Below, piece by piece: positions 1 to 8,964 of a DNA stretch of 64,000 nt. The notes below the pieces were generated by a model. It was not told the DNA's origin and made no database searches. It saw only the letters and a list, made by a program, of their open reading frames with translations. This DNA is from Jannaschia sp. S6380. GTDB lineage: Bacteria > Pseudomonadota > Alphaproteobacteria > Rhodobacterales > Rhodobacteraceae. Made by a program: the position numbers and the translations under genes. Where the stretch lies: assembly GCF_023015695.1 (NCBI RefSeq), contig NZ_JALKAS010000001.1:1922001-1986000 (forward strand), written 5' to 3'. Position 1 is the first letter of the stretch. Each line of letters starts with the position of its first letter.

Positions 1-1
1 A

Positions 2-52
2 TTCCGTGCCGACCGGGGCACGGGCGACGTGGCCGACCTGCGCCTGCGCTAG
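2..52 (+). CDS. 3' end of an upstream gene (partial, unidentified)
   Basis: Only the last 16 codons are inside the window, ending in TAG at 50-52. The tail (FRADRGTGDVADLRLR) is too short to assign to a family. It is called because its stop shares the tetranucleotide CTAG with the stop of the next, convergent gene, a geometry that recurs five more times in this window. Confidence 0.4.
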   Translation, partial: FRADRGTGDVADLRLR

Positions 53-339
53 AAGTCGATCGCCAAGCCCTTCAATTCCCAGTCGCCATAGCGGACCGGC
101 TCCGGTCCGTCGCGACCGCCCAGTTCGGGCGGCAGGTCGGGGTCGGTTCTGGCGCGGGCTTCCGCTTCCTCCAGCGCGCGGCGGGCAACGTCAGACAGGG
201 CCGCGCGACGGGCGATTTCCGCCTCGGGCGACAGCGGCGTCAGATCGACCCCGCGTCCACGCGGAGTCGTCGGGCAGGCCGGCGCGTCCTCGGCGGCCGG
301 CGGCAGGGCGGACGGGTCGACGGTCATGCGATCGGCCAT
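49..339 (-). CDS. DUF1674 protein, succinate dehydrogenase assembly factor 4-like
   Basis: Small soluble protein of 96 residues. The C-terminal motif GGRDGPEPVRYGDWELKG is the hallmark of the DUF1674/SDHAF4 family, whose mitochondrial members bind flavinylated SdhA and help assemble succinate dehydrogenase. The N-terminal half is Pro/Ala rich and probably disordered. I chose the ATG at 339 because an AGGAG Shine-Dalgarno lies just upstream; a longer open frame to 411 has no such signal and would run into rsmB. It is divergent from rsmB. A role in complex II assembly is inferred from the family, since no sdh genes are nearby. Confidence 0.8.
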   Translation of the reverse strand: MADRMTVDPSALPPAAEDAPACPTTPRGRGVDLTPLSPEAEIARRAALSDVARRALEEAEARARTDPDLPPELGGRDGPEPVRYGDWELKGLAIDF

Positions 340-409
340 GGCAGGCTCCTTGCCGGGGGATGGCTTTGGATATACGTCGCGGCAGTTCCAGCGCAAGGAT
401 CGCCCACCC

Positions 410-1675
410 ATGACGGCACATCCCGACAGCCTCTCCGCACGTATCGGCGCGCTCCGCCTGCTGGCGCATGTCCTGCGCGACGGCCGGATGCTGACCGATG
501 GCGAAAGCGGTCAGACCGGGGCCGATGCGGCGCGCGCGTTGCGTCTGGCCGGGCTCGTCCTGCGGCACATGGGCCGGGCCGATGCCCTCCTGAAGACGCG
601 GATGCAGCGGCAGCCCGCCGCGCGTATACGGGACATCCTGCGCCTGGCACTGGTGGAGCTGTTCGTGGAAGGCGCCGCGCCGCATGGGGTGGTCAACGAC
701 GCCGTCGCACTGGCACGCATGTCGCCCCGCACCGCCAAACAGGCCGGGCTGGTGAACGCGGTCCTTCGCGGCCTGGCTGGGGCCGGCCCCGAATGGGCGG
801 CCCTGCCCCCGCCCGCCCTGCCCGCCTGGCTGCGCAAGCCGTTGGCCAAGGCCTGGGGGCGGGACCGACTGGAGGCGATCGAGGCCGCGCATCTGAACCC
901 GGCGCCGCTGGACCTGACGCCCAAGTCCGGGGTGTCGGGCGAGGCGTTGGGGGAGCTGGGCGCGACGCGCCTGCCCACCGGATCCCTGCGACTCGAGGGG
1001 GGGCAGGTTTCCGCGCTGCCCGGCTACGCGTCCGGCGACTGGTGGGTGCAGGATGCCGCCGCGGCGGTTCCGGCCCGCCTTTTGGGCGACTTGGCGGGCG
1101 CGGACGTGCTTGACCTCTGCGCCGCGCCGGGCGGCAAGACGATGCAGCTTGCCGCGGCCGGCGCCCGCGTCACCGCACTGGACCTTTCAGCCAAACGCCT
1201 GAAACGGCTGCATGCGAACCTCGAACGGACGGGGTTGGAGGCGACCGTCGTCGAAGCGGACGCGCTGGATTGGCAGCCCGGGGCGCCGTTCGACGCGGTC
1301 CTGCTGGACGCACCCTGCACCGCCACCGGCACGATCCGCCGCCACCCGGACCTGCCGCACCTGCGCGCGGCCCGCGATGTTGAGGCGCTGACAACGCTGC
1401 AGTACCGCCTGCTCGACCGCGCGCTGGGCTTCCTGCGGCCGGGCGGGCGGCTGGTCTTCTGCACCTGCTCGCTCCTGCCGGTCGAAGGGGAGCATCAGGT
1501 CGGTGCCGCCCTGAAGCGCCATCCCGGGCTGACGGCGGAGGCGCTGGACCCCGCCGCCTATGGCCTGCCGCCCGAGGCGACCGGGGCGCATGGCCTGCGC
1601 CTGTTGCCCGATCTCTGGCCCGAGCGGGGCGGCATGGACGGGTTCTACATGGCGGCCCTGCGGAAGCCCGGGTGA
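410..1675 (+). CDS. rsmB: 16S rRNA (cytosine(967)-C5)-methyltransferase RsmB-type
   Basis: 421-residue RNA m5C methyltransferase of the RsmB/Sun family. An N-terminal NusB-like RNA-binding region covers about residues 1-130. The Rossmann catalytic domain follows, with the SAM motif LDLCAAPGGKT near residue 234, the motif IV cysteine in LDAPCTATG near 300, and the catalytic cysteine of motif VI in FCTCSL near 350. The ATG at 410 follows AAGGA. By family it methylates 16S rRNA in the small-subunit head. The next gene begins 67 bases after the stop in the same direction, so cotranscription with the heparinase-purH-lspA run is likely. Confidence 0.9.
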   Translation: MTAHPDSLSARIGALRLLAHVLRDGRMLTDGESGQTGADAARALRLAGLVLRHMGRADALLKTRMQRQPAARIRDILRLALVELFVEGAAPHGVVNDAVALARMSPRTAKQAGLVNAVLRGLAGAGPEWAALPPPALPAWLRKPLAKAWGRDRLEAIEAAHLNPAPLDLTPKSGVSGEALGELGATRLPTGSLRLEGGQVSALPGYASGDWWVQDAAAAVPARLLGDLAGADVLDLCAAPGGKTMQLAAAGARVTALDLSAKRLKRLHANLERTGLEATVVEADALDWQPGAPFDAVLLDAPCTATGTIRRHPDLPHLRAARDVEALTTLQYRLLDRALGFLRPGGRLVFCTCSLLPVEGEHQVGAALKRHPGLTAEALDPAAYGLPPEATGAHGLRLLPDLWPERGGMDGFYMAALRKPG

Positions 1676-1742
1676 CAGGGCCGTCCGTGGCGCATATCCT
1701 TCCGGCGGTATGGGCCGGGACAGGTCCACCGGGGGCAGTGGA

Positions 1743-3461
1743 ATGACGGCACACACCTTCAGCGAGAGATTGCGCACACGCCTGGCCGTGCTGCGCGCAC
1801 GTCCCCGCCGCGGACCGCGCAGCCTGGTCTGGCAGCCCGAGCCGCGCGGCACCGGATCGACCGGGCGCGGCCGCCAGATCGCCGCCGGGATCTGGCATTT
1901 CGCCGGTGAGGTGGTCGAGGCGCCGGGCACCATCCCGTGGGACATCGACACCCCGTCCACCCCGTTCGAGATGCAGCTGCACGGGCAAGGCTGGCTCGAC
2001 GATCTGCTGGCACTGGGCACGGCCGATGCACGCAAGGTCGCGCAGGTCTGGATCCTTGACTGGGCCCGCAGGTACGGGCGCGGCAGCGGTCCGGGCTGGG
2101 ATGCGGCGCTGACGGGGCGACGCCTGCTGCGCCAGATCAGCCATGCCCCGGTCCTGCTGCGCGGGATGGAGGCGTCGGACCAGGCGCGGTTCTTCGACCT
2201 GCTCTATACCCAGGCGGGCTTTCTGCGCCGCCGGTGGCCCGCGACCGCCGCAGGCCTGCCGCGGATGGAGGCGCTGACCGGCCTTCTCTATGCCGGGCTG
2301 ACGCTGGAGGGCACCGCGCAGCTGGCAAGCGAGACGGCGCATGCCCTATCGGACGCGGCGGAGCAGGACGTGGGCGAGGATGGCGGCATCGCCTCGCGCA
2401 ACCCCGAGGCGCTCCTCGAGGTGGGCATGCTGCTCGGCTGGTCGATCGACGCACTGCGTCCGATGGGTGACGTCCCCCCGGGCCTGCTCGCCGCGCAGTC
2501 CAGGCTGGTGCCGACGCTGCGCAGCCTGCGTCACGCCGATGGCGGGCTCGCGCGGTTCCACGGCGGTGGGCGGGGCAGGATCGGACGCGTGGACCGGGTG
2601 CTGGCGGATTCGGGCATACGCGCGCGCAACGACAGCGGACTGGCGATGGGGTTCGCGCCGATGGCGCATGGCCGCACGTCGGTCATCGTCGACGCCACAC
2701 GTCCGCCGCGCGGCGTGGTCTCGGGTTCGGCCCATGCCTCCACCCTGGCGTTCGAGATGACGAGCGGGGCCTGTCCCGTCATCGTCAATTGCGGGCCGGG
2801 CGGTGCCTTCGGGCCGGACTGGCACCTGGCGGGCCGGGCGACGGCATCGCATTCGACGCTGGCGATCGAGGGCTTCTCTTCCTCGCGGGTGGGGCCGGTG
2901 CTGGTGCATTCGGGTCGCCGGGTCGCGCCGCTGATCCAGACGCCGCGCAAGGTGCAATGGCAGCGCAGCGCCTCGCGACGCGCCTCGACCCTGATCGCGA
3001 GCCATGACGGCTATGGCCCGAGCCATGGGCTGACCCATCTGCGCCGGCTGGTCCTGTCCACCGACGGCCGCGTGCTGGAGGGCGAGGACAGCCTGCGCGC
3101 GGTCACCGGGGCCGACAAGGAGCGGTTCGAGGACGCGCAGACGCGGGCGCAGCTTCAGGGCATAGGCTTCGACATCCGCTTTCACCTTCACCCCGATTCC
3201 CAGGCCGAGATCGACATGGGCGGTCGCGCGGTGTCGATCACCCTGTCTTCCGGCGAGGTCTGGGTGTTCCGTCCGCGCAGCGGCACCGAGATCGCGCTCG
3301 CGCCCTCGGTCCACCTGGAGCCGGGCCGGTTGAAGCCACGGCCGTCGCAGCAGGTGGTTTTATCCGACCGCATCGTGTCCTATGCCGCGACCATCGACTG
3401 GACCCTCACCCGCGCGCAGGAGGCGACGGAACTGCCGCCGCCGTCGCCCGACACGATCTGA
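1743..3461 (+). CDS. heparinase II/III family protein
   Basis: 572-residue protein of the heparinase II/III-like family: an alpha/alpha-toroid-like N-terminal half and a beta-rich C-terminal half (roughly from residue 330). No obvious signal peptide: the N-terminus (MTAHTFSERLRTRL) is basic, not hydrophobic. In Rhodobacteraceae a protein of this type commonly sits directly before purH, as here, with an 18-base gap. Family members are polysaccharide lyases acting on uronic-acid polymers, but the substrate of this conserved chromosomal version cannot be read from the sequence. Start chosen at 1743; an in-frame ATG at 1710 is also possible, and neither has a strong ribosome binding site. Confidence 0.8.
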   Translation: MTAHTFSERLRTRLAVLRARPRRGPRSLVWQPEPRGTGSTGRGRQIAAGIWHFAGEVVEAPGTIPWDIDTPSTPFEMQLHGQGWLDDLLALGTADARKVAQVWILDWARRYGRGSGPGWDAALTGRRLLRQISHAPVLLRGMEASDQARFFDLLYTQAGFLRRRWPATAAGLPRMEALTGLLYAGLTLEGTAQLASETAHALSDAAEQDVGEDGGIASRNPEALLEVGMLLGWSIDALRPMGDVPPGLLAAQSRLVPTLRSLRHADGGLARFHGGGRGRIGRVDRVLADSGIRARNDSGLAMGFAPMAHGRTSVIVDATRPPRGVVSGSAHASTLAFEMTSGACPVIVNCGPGGAFGPDWHLAGRATASHSTLAIEGFSSSRVGPVLVHSGRRVAPLIQTPRKVQWQRSASRRASTLIASHDGYGPSHGLTHLRRLVLSTDGRVLEGEDSLRAVTGADKERFEDAQTRAQLQGIGFDIRFHLHPDSQAEIDMGGRAVSITLSSGEVWVFRPRSGTEIALAPSVHLEPGRLKPRPSQQVVLSDRIVSYAATIDWTLTRAQEATELPPPSPDTI

Positions 3462-3479
3462 CCGACCAAGGATGCCCCG

Positions 3480-5051
3480 ATGACGACCGTCCCGCTGAAA
3501 CGCGCCCTCCTCTCCGTGTCGGAGAAGCAAGGACTGGTCGACCTCGGCCGCGCCCTGGCCCGCCGGGGGGTGGAGCTGCTGTCGACGGGCGGCTCGGCCA
3601 GGGCCCTGCGCGAGGCCGGGCTCGACGTGCGCGACGTGTCCGACGCGACCGGTTTTCCCGAGATGATGGACGGCCGGGTCAAGACGCTGCATCCGGCGAT
3701 CCACGGGGGGCTGCTGGCGCTGCGCGACGACCCCGCCCATCGCGAGGCGATGGAGGCGCATGGCATCGGCGCCATCGACCTGCTGGTGGTGAACCTCTAC
3801 CCGTTCGAGGCGACGGTGGCCTCCGGCGCGGATCCCGCGGCCTGCATCGAGAATATCGACATCGGCGGGCCGGCCATGATCCGGGCCGGTGCGAAGAACC
3901 CCGCCTGGACCTGCGTGGTGACCGACCCCGAGGATTACGACGACCTGCTGGCCGAACTGGACGTCAATGACGGCGGAACCACCCTTTCCTTCCGGCAGCG
4001 GCAGGCGGCGCGCGCCTTCGGGCGCACGGCGGCCTATGACGCCGCCGTCGCCACCTGGATGGCCCGCTTCGAGGAAACGCCGCGCCGCGTCGCCGCCGCG
4101 GGCCGCCTGGTTCAGCCGCTGCGCTACGGCGAAAATCCGCATCAGGGCGCCGCGTTCTACTCCGACGGCAGCGACCGGCCCGGCGTGGCCACCGCCGCGC
4201 AACTTCAGGGCAAGGCGCTGAGCTACAACAATATCAACGATACCGACGCTGCCGTCGAACTGGTGGCCGAGTTCGATGCCCCGGCCGTCGTCATCGTCAA
4301 GCACGCCAATCCCTGCGGCGTGGCGACGGGCGACAGCCTTGCGCAGGCCTATGCCCGCGCCTTCGACTGCGACCGGACGTCGGCGTTCGGCGGGATCGTG
4401 GCGCTGAACGGAACGCTGGACGAAGAGACGGCCCGTGCCATCGCCGGCGTCTTCACCGAGGTCGTCATCGCGCCCGACGCCACCGACGGCGCGCGGGAGG
4501 TCTTCGCCGCCAGGAAGAACCTGCGTCTGTTGACAACGGGCCGCCTGCCCGACCCGACGGCCCCGCGCCGCGCGATGAAACAGGTGGCCGGCGGCTGGCT
4601 GGTGCAGGATCACGATAACGGCCGGCTGAGCCCCGACGACCTGCGCGTGGTCACGAAGCGCAGCCCCTCGGATGATCAGATGCGCGACCTGCTGTTCGCA
4701 TGGAAGGTCGCCAAGCATGTGAAGTCGAACGCCATCGTCTATGCCAGGGACGGCGCGACCGTGGGCATCGGCGCGGGACAGATGAGCCGGGTCGACAGCT
4801 CGCGCATCGCCGCGCGCAAGGCGCTCGACATGGCCGAGGCGCTGGATCTGGCGCAATCGCCCGCACGCGACGCGGTGCTGGCCTCGGAAGCGTTCTTTCC
4901 GTTTCCCGACGGCCTGCTCGCCGCGGCGGAGGCGGGCGCCAGGGCGGTGATCCAGCCCGGTGGGTCCATGCGCGACGACGAGGTGATCGCCGCCGCCGAC
5001 GGCGCGGGGCTGGCGATGGTGTTCACCGCCATGCGGCACTTCCGTCACTGA
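3480..5051 (+). CDS. purH: bifunctional AICAR formyltransferase / IMP cyclohydrolase
   Basis: 523 residues, the standard PurH length. It performs the last two steps of de novo IMP synthesis: formylation of AICAR with 10-formyl-THF, then ring closure of FAICAR. The N-terminal cyclohydrolase (MGS-like) domain starts [15 protein letters not shown] and contains the RVKTLHP stretch. The C-terminal transformylase carries the conserved VKHANPCG motif near residue 272 and the invariant end FTAMRHFRH. Its TGA shares a base with the ATG of lspA, so the two are translationally coupled. Confidence 0.97.
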   Translation: MTTVPLKRALLSVSEKQGLVDLGRALARRGVELLSTGGSARALREAGLDVRDVSDATGFPEMMDGRVKTLHPAIHGGLLALRDDPAHREAMEAHGIGAIDLLVVNLYPFEATVASGADPAACIENIDIGGPAMIRAGAKNPAWTCVVTDPEDYDDLLAELDVNDGGTTLSFRQRQAARAFGRTAAYDAAVATWMARFEETPRRVAAAGRLVQPLRYGENPHQGAAFYSDGSDRPGVATAAQLQGKALSYNNINDTDAAVELVAEFDAPAVVIVKHANPCGVATGDSLAQAYARAFDCDRTSAFGGIVALNGTLDEETARAIAGVFTEVVIAPDATDGAREVFAARKNLRLLTTGRLPDPTAPRRAMKQVAGGWLVQDHDNGRLSPDDLRVVTKRSPSDDQMRDLLFAWKVAKHVKSNAIVYARDGATVGIGAGQMSRVDSSRIAARKALDMAEALDLAQSPARDAVLASEAFFPFPDGLLAAAEAGARAVIQPGGSMRDDEVIAAADGAGLAMVFTAMRHFRH

Positions 5052-5518
5052 TGCGCGCGCTCTGGCTTTCCGCACTGGCGGCCTTCGCCGTCGATCAGGC
5101 GTCGAAGATCGTGGTGGTGCATCTCCTCGACCTCAAGTCGCGGCTGTTCCTGCCGGTGGCGCCCCCCTATCTGACCTTCCGCATGGGCTGGAACGAGGGG
5201 ATCAATTTCGGCGTCCTGTCGGGCGTGGGCGCGCGATGGCTGCTGGTGGCGCTGGCGGTGGGCGTTTCCATCGCCCTCGTTCGCTGGGCGCGCGGGTTCA
5301 CCCGGCCGATGGCCCGCGTGTCGGTCGGGCTGGTGATCGGGGGCGCGCTGGCCAACGCGCTCGACCGGGTGCTGTACGGGGCGGTGGCAGATTTCCTGAA
5401 CATGTCCTGCTGCGGGATCGACAACCCCTATGCGTTCAACCTGGCCGATGTGTTCATCTTCGCCGGGGTGTTCGGCCTGTTCATCTGGCCCGAGGATCGC
5501 AAGCCCAAGACCCCGTGA
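5051..5518 (+). CDS. lspA: lipoprotein signal peptidase (signal peptidase II)
   Basis: 155-residue inner-membrane aspartic protease that cleaves prolipoprotein signal peptides before the lipidated cysteine. Four hydrophobic segments are visible. The two catalytic aspartates lie in the VADFLN and FNLADVF motifs, and FDRV-like LDRVLYG precedes the first. The start overlaps the purH stop by one base. The gene directly downstream encodes a lipoprotein, and several other lipoproteins in the window are potential substrates. Confidence 0.95.
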   Translation: MRALWLSALAAFAVDQASKIVVVHLLDLKSRLFLPVAPPYLTFRMGWNEGINFGVLSGVGARWLLVALAVGVSIALVRWARGFTRPMARVSVGLVIGGALANALDRVLYGAVADFLNMSCCGIDNPYAFNLADVFIFAGVFGLFIWPEDRKPKTP

Positions 5519-5543
5519 CGCCGCAACGGGGTTGCGCTAGAAG
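5515..5543 (+). promoter_or_regulatory. candidate sigma70 promoter for the DUF3035 lipoprotein gene
   Basis: A -35-like GTGACG at 5515-5520 and a -10-like TAGAAG at 5538-5543 are separated by exactly 17 bases. The TAG-type -10 preceded by GC recurs upstream of other genes here. The -35 overlaps the lspA stop codon. Confidence 0.4.
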
Positions 5544-5574
5544 CGGGGCGAACCGGCGGAGGGAAGGGCTGCAT

Positions 5575-6087
5575 ATGATCGGACGTTTGGGCATCGCATG
5601 CGCCCTGATTGTGTCGCTGACCGCCTGCGCGCGCGAGAACCCGACGCTGTTTAACGTCCGCAAGGCCGATCGCACGCCCGATGAATTCTCGATCCTGCCG
5701 ACGCGGCCGCTGCAGACGCCGCCCGATCTGGCCGCCCTTCCGACGCCCACGCCCGGCGGCGCGAACCTGGTCGATCCGGCGCCCAAGGCGCAGGCGATCG
5801 CCGCGCTGGGCGGACGCGCGGATGGCGGCGGGGGCGCGGATGGCCCGCTGGTGGCCAGTGTGTCGCGCTATGGCGTGCAGGAAGACATCCGCGGTGTGCT
5901 TGCGGCCGAGGACCTGGCCTTCCGCCGCGCCAATGACGGACGCCTGCTGGAGCGGGTGTTCAACGTGAACGTCTACTACCGCGCCTATCGGCCGCAGTCG
6001 CTGGATCAATATGCCGAGCTTTACCGCCTGCGCCGTGCGGGCGTGCGGACCGTGGCGGCGCCGCCGGATCCGGCCGCGGCTGAGTGA
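5575..6087 (+). CDS. DUF3035 family lipoprotein
   Basis: 170-residue predicted lipoprotein. The first 18 residues form a signal peptide with lipobox LTAC, so the mature protein begins at a lipidated Cys. The body is Pro/Ala rich with a Gly-rich patch (near residue 82), then a more ordered C-terminal half containing an EDLAFRRANDGRLLER stretch. This matches the DUF3035 family of Rhodobacterales, whose function is unknown. The start has a GGAGGGAAGGG ribosome binding region. It follows lspA by 56 bases and precedes the M16 protease pair, suggesting an envelope context. Confidence 0.75.
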   Translation: MIGRLGIACALIVSLTACARENPTLFNVRKADRTPDEFSILPTRPLQTPPDLAALPTPTPGGANLVDPAPKAQAIAALGGRADGGGGADGPLVASVSRYGVQEDIRGVLAAEDLAFRRANDGRLLERVFNVNVYYRAYRPQSLDQYAELYRLRRAGVRTVAAPPDPAAAE

Positions 6088-6204
6088 GGGTGACGTAACG
6101 TCGGGTCACGACCTCGTCATCCGATACGGCGCCGTGAACCTTTGAAATGCCCGGCCGTGCCCCGTATCTGGGATGCGACCGCTCTCGCAGATCGGAGATA
6201 TCCT

Positions 6205-7614
6205 TTGCGACACCTGTTCTTCGCCGCCCTTCTGGCCGCGTCCCCGCTGGCCGCGCAGACCGAAGCCGTCGCCACCGGCCCCGAAGCGACGGCGGCCATC
6301 GACGAGACCGTGACGACCTTCACGCTCGACAACGGGCTCGACGCGATCGTGATCGAGGACCACCGCGCCCCGGTCGTCGTCCACATGGTCTGGTACGATG
6401 TCGGTGCCGCCGACGAGCCCCCGCGCAAGTCCGGCATCGCGCATTTCCTGGAACACCTGATGTTCAAGGGCACCGACGAGTTGGAGCCGGGCGAGTTCAG
6501 CCGGACCGTCGAGGCGCAGGGCGGATCGGACAACGCCTTCACCAGCAGCGACTATACCGGCTATTTCCAGCGGGTCGCCTCGGACCGCCTGGAGTTGATG
6601 ATGCGGATGGAGGCGGACCGGATGCGCGATCTCGTCCTCGACGACGAGGACATGCTGACCGAGCGTGACGTGGTTCTGGAAGAGCGCGCCCAGCGGACCG
6701 ACTCCAACCCCGGCGCGCTTTTCGCCGAGATGCGCGACGCGGTTCAGTACCTCAACCATCCCTACGGCATTCCCGTCATCGGCTGGAAGCACGAGATCGA
6801 GACGCTGACGCTTGAGGACGCGCTGGACTTCTACCGGACCTATTACGCGCCCAACAACGCCACGCTGATCGTCGCGGGCGATGTCGACCCCGAGGAGGTT
6901 CGCCGACTGGCCGAAACTCATTACGGCCCGCTGGCGCCGACGCCCGAATTGGGCCCGCGCGTCCGCCCCGGGGAGCCGCCGCAGATCGCGCCCCGCCGCC
7001 TGGCCTTCGAGGACGAGCGCGTCTCGAACCCCTACGTCATCCGCACCTACCTCGCGCCGGAGCGCGACCCCGGCGACCAGGAGGCGGCCGCCGCGCTGAC
7101 GATCCTGGCCGAGATCCTGGGCGGGTCGTCGCAGACCTCGATCATGGGCCTCATCCTGGAGCAGGAGGAGAAGAGCGCGCTTTATACGTCGGCCTTCTAC
7201 TCGGGGCTCAACTATGACGACACGACCTTCGGCCTCGTCGTGATGCCGATTCCGGGACGCACGCTCCAGGAGGCCGAGGCGGACATGGACCGCATGATCG
7301 AGATCCTTCTCGCCGACGGCATCGACGCCGCGCAGTTGGAACGCATCAAGGCGCAGGTCCGCGCCTCCGAAATCTATGGTCGCGACAGCCTGCAGGGCCG
7401 CGCGCGTGAATACGGCGTGGCCGTCACCAGCGGACTGACGGTGCAGGACGTGGCCGATTGGCCGCGCCTGCTGGAGGCCGTGACCGAAGAGGACGTGCTG
7501 GCCGCCGCGCGGCGCGTCTTCGACCTCGACAAGTCAGTGACGGGCTATCTTCAGAAGCCCGCGCCGACCCCCGAGCCCGCCCCCGAGCCCGCCCCCGAGG
7601 AGGAGACCGAATGA
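6205..7614 (+). CDS. M16 family zinc metallopeptidase, catalytic subunit
   Basis: 469-residue periplasmic or membrane-associated insulinase-type protease. The inverted zinc motif HFLEH (H80, E83, H84) is intact, and a downstream Glu about 75 residues later (in LTERDVVLEER) can complete the site. I place the start at the TTG at 6205: it has a GGAG eight bases upstream and gives a clean signal peptide (LRHLFFAALLAASPLAAQ). The in-frame ATG at 6142 would add an unlikely hydrophilic leader. The C-terminus ends in a Pro-Glu repeat (PEPAPEPAPEE). Its stop overlaps the ATG of the next M16 gene (ATGA), as in two-subunit M16 proteases of the PqqF/processing-peptidase type. Confidence 0.85.
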   Translation: MRHLFFAALLAASPLAAQTEAVATGPEATAAIDETVTTFTLDNGLDAIVIEDHRAPVVVHMVWYDVGAADEPPRKSGIAHFLEHLMFKGTDELEPGEFSRTVEAQGGSDNAFTSSDYTGYFQRVASDRLELMMRMEADRMRDLVLDDEDMLTERDVVLEERAQRTDSNPGALFAEMRDAVQYLNHPYGIPVIGWKHEIETLTLEDALDFYRTYYAPNNATLIVAGDVDPEEVRRLAETHYGPLAPTPELGPRVRPGEPPQIAPRRLAFEDERVSNPYVIRTYLAPERDPGDQEAAAALTILAEILGGSSQTSIMGLILEQEEKSALYTSAFYSGLNYDDTTFGLVVMPIPGRTLQEAEADMDRMIEILLADGIDAAQLERIKAQVRASEIYGRDSLQGRAREYGVAVTSGLTVQDVADWPRLLEAVTEEDVLAAARRVFDLDKSVTGYLQKPAPTPEPAPEPAPEEETE

Positions 7615-8921
7615 TCCGCGTCATCTGCACGCTTGCCGCGCTTCTGCTGCCGATCAAGGCCTTCGCGATCGAGATCAAGGAGGTCACGTCGCCCGGCGGC
7701 ATCACCGCATGGCTGGTGGAGGAACATTCGATCCCCTTCGTCGCAATGGACATCCGATTCGAGGGCGGCGCCAACGAGGACGCGCCCGACAAGCGTGGCG
7801 CGACCCATTTGATGATGGGACTACTGGAGGAAGGCGCCGCGGACATGACCGCGCGCGAGTTCGCCGAGGCCGCCGAGGCGCTTGCCGCGCGGATGTCGTT
7901 CGACGCCTACAGCGATACCGTGTCGGTCGAGATCCAGTTCCTGACCGAGAACCGGGATGCCAGCGTCGACCTGCTGCGCGATGCGCTCCTCGCGCCCCAT
8001 TTCGACGCCGACGCGGTCGAGCGGATCCGCGAGCAGGCGCTGGCAGGTCTGGCCGCCGACGCGCGCGACCCGCAGGAGATCGCTTCCAAGACCTTGGCTG
8101 CACTCAGCTTTTCCGAACATCCCTACGGCACGCCGCTGGAAGGGACGCCCGAGACGATCGCCGCACTGAACATCGAGGACCTGCGCGCCGCGCATGGCCG
8201 CGCGCTGACGCGTGACCGGGTCCATGTCGGCGTGACCGGCGACATCACGGCCGAGGAGCTGGCCCCCCTGCTCGACCGCCTGCTGGGCGACCTGCCGGAA
8301 AGTTCGGGCACGACGGTCGGGACGGCCGATCACCGGCTTGAAGGCGGCGTCACGGTGGTCGAGTTCCCGTCGCCGCAATCGGCAGTTCTGTTCGGGCAGG
8401 AGGGCATCGCCTTCGAGGATCCCGACTATTTTTCGGCCTTCGTTCTCAACCACATCCTCGGCGGCTCCGGCTTCGCGTCGCGGCTGATGCGCGAGGTCCG
8501 CGAGGAACGCGGCTTGACCTATGGCATCGGCACCTACCTGGCGCCGCGCGATTTCGCCGCGCAGATCCTGGGCCAGTTCTCCTCCTCCAACGACAAGGCG
8601 GCCGAGGCGATCGAGATCGTCCGCGCGGAATGGGCCCGGATGGCCTCGGAGGGTGTCAGCGAGACCGAGCTGGAGACCGCTAAGACGTTCCTGACGGGCG
8701 CTTATCCGCTGCGCTTCGACGGCAATGCAAACATCGCCTCGATCCTGGCCGGGATGCAGGTCACGGGGCTTCCCATCGACTACATCGACAGCCGCAACGA
8801 CCGCATCGAGGCCGTGAGCCTGGACGATATCCGACGTGTGGCCGCCCGCCTTCTGCGCCCGGATGCGCTGCATTTTGTGGTCGTCGGCCAGCCCGAGGGA
8901 ATCGTCAGCGGCAACCTTTGA
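7611..8921 (+). CDS. M16 family peptidase-like protein, non-catalytic partner
   Basis: 436 residues with a signal peptide ([19 protein letters not shown]). The fold is M16 but the zinc motif is lost: the position equivalent to HxxEH reads [11 protein letters not shown]. The C-terminal half keeps the [17 protein letters not shown] segment typical of the Arg/Tyr-bearing, glycine-loop partner subunit. It starts within the stop of the catalytic partner (ATGA overlap). The two are therefore inferred to form a heterodimeric protease in which this chain contributes substrate binding. The physiological substrate is unknown. Confidence 0.85.
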   Translation: MIRVICTLAALLLPIKAFAIEIKEVTSPGGITAWLVEEHSIPFVAMDIRFEGGANEDAPDKRGATHLMMGLLEEGAADMTAREFAEAAEALAARMSFDAYSDTVSVEIQFLTENRDASVDLLRDALLAPHFDADAVERIREQALAGLAADARDPQEIASKTLAALSFSEHPYGTPLEGTPETIAALNIEDLRAAHGRALTRDRVHVGVTGDITAEELAPLLDRLLGDLPESSGTTVGTADHRLEGGVTVVEFPSPQSAVLFGQEGIAFEDPDYFSAFVLNHILGGSGFASRLMREVREERGLTYGIGTYLAPRDFAAQILGQFSSSNDKAAEAIEIVRAEWARMASEGVSETELETAKTFLTGAYPLRFDGNANIASILAGMQVTGLPIDYIDSRNDRIEAVSLDDIRRVAARLLRPDALHFVVVGQPEGIVSGNL

Positions 8922-8964
8922 CCTGGGTGGCAGAATCGGCGGCGCGCATGCTACCCCTTGGGTC

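Noticed and set aside
7611..8921. Second M16 gene as a damaged copy of the first
   Set aside because: Although it lacks HxxEH, it is full length with intact partner-subunit motifs and coupled start, so it is a normal non-catalytic subunit rather than a pseudogene.
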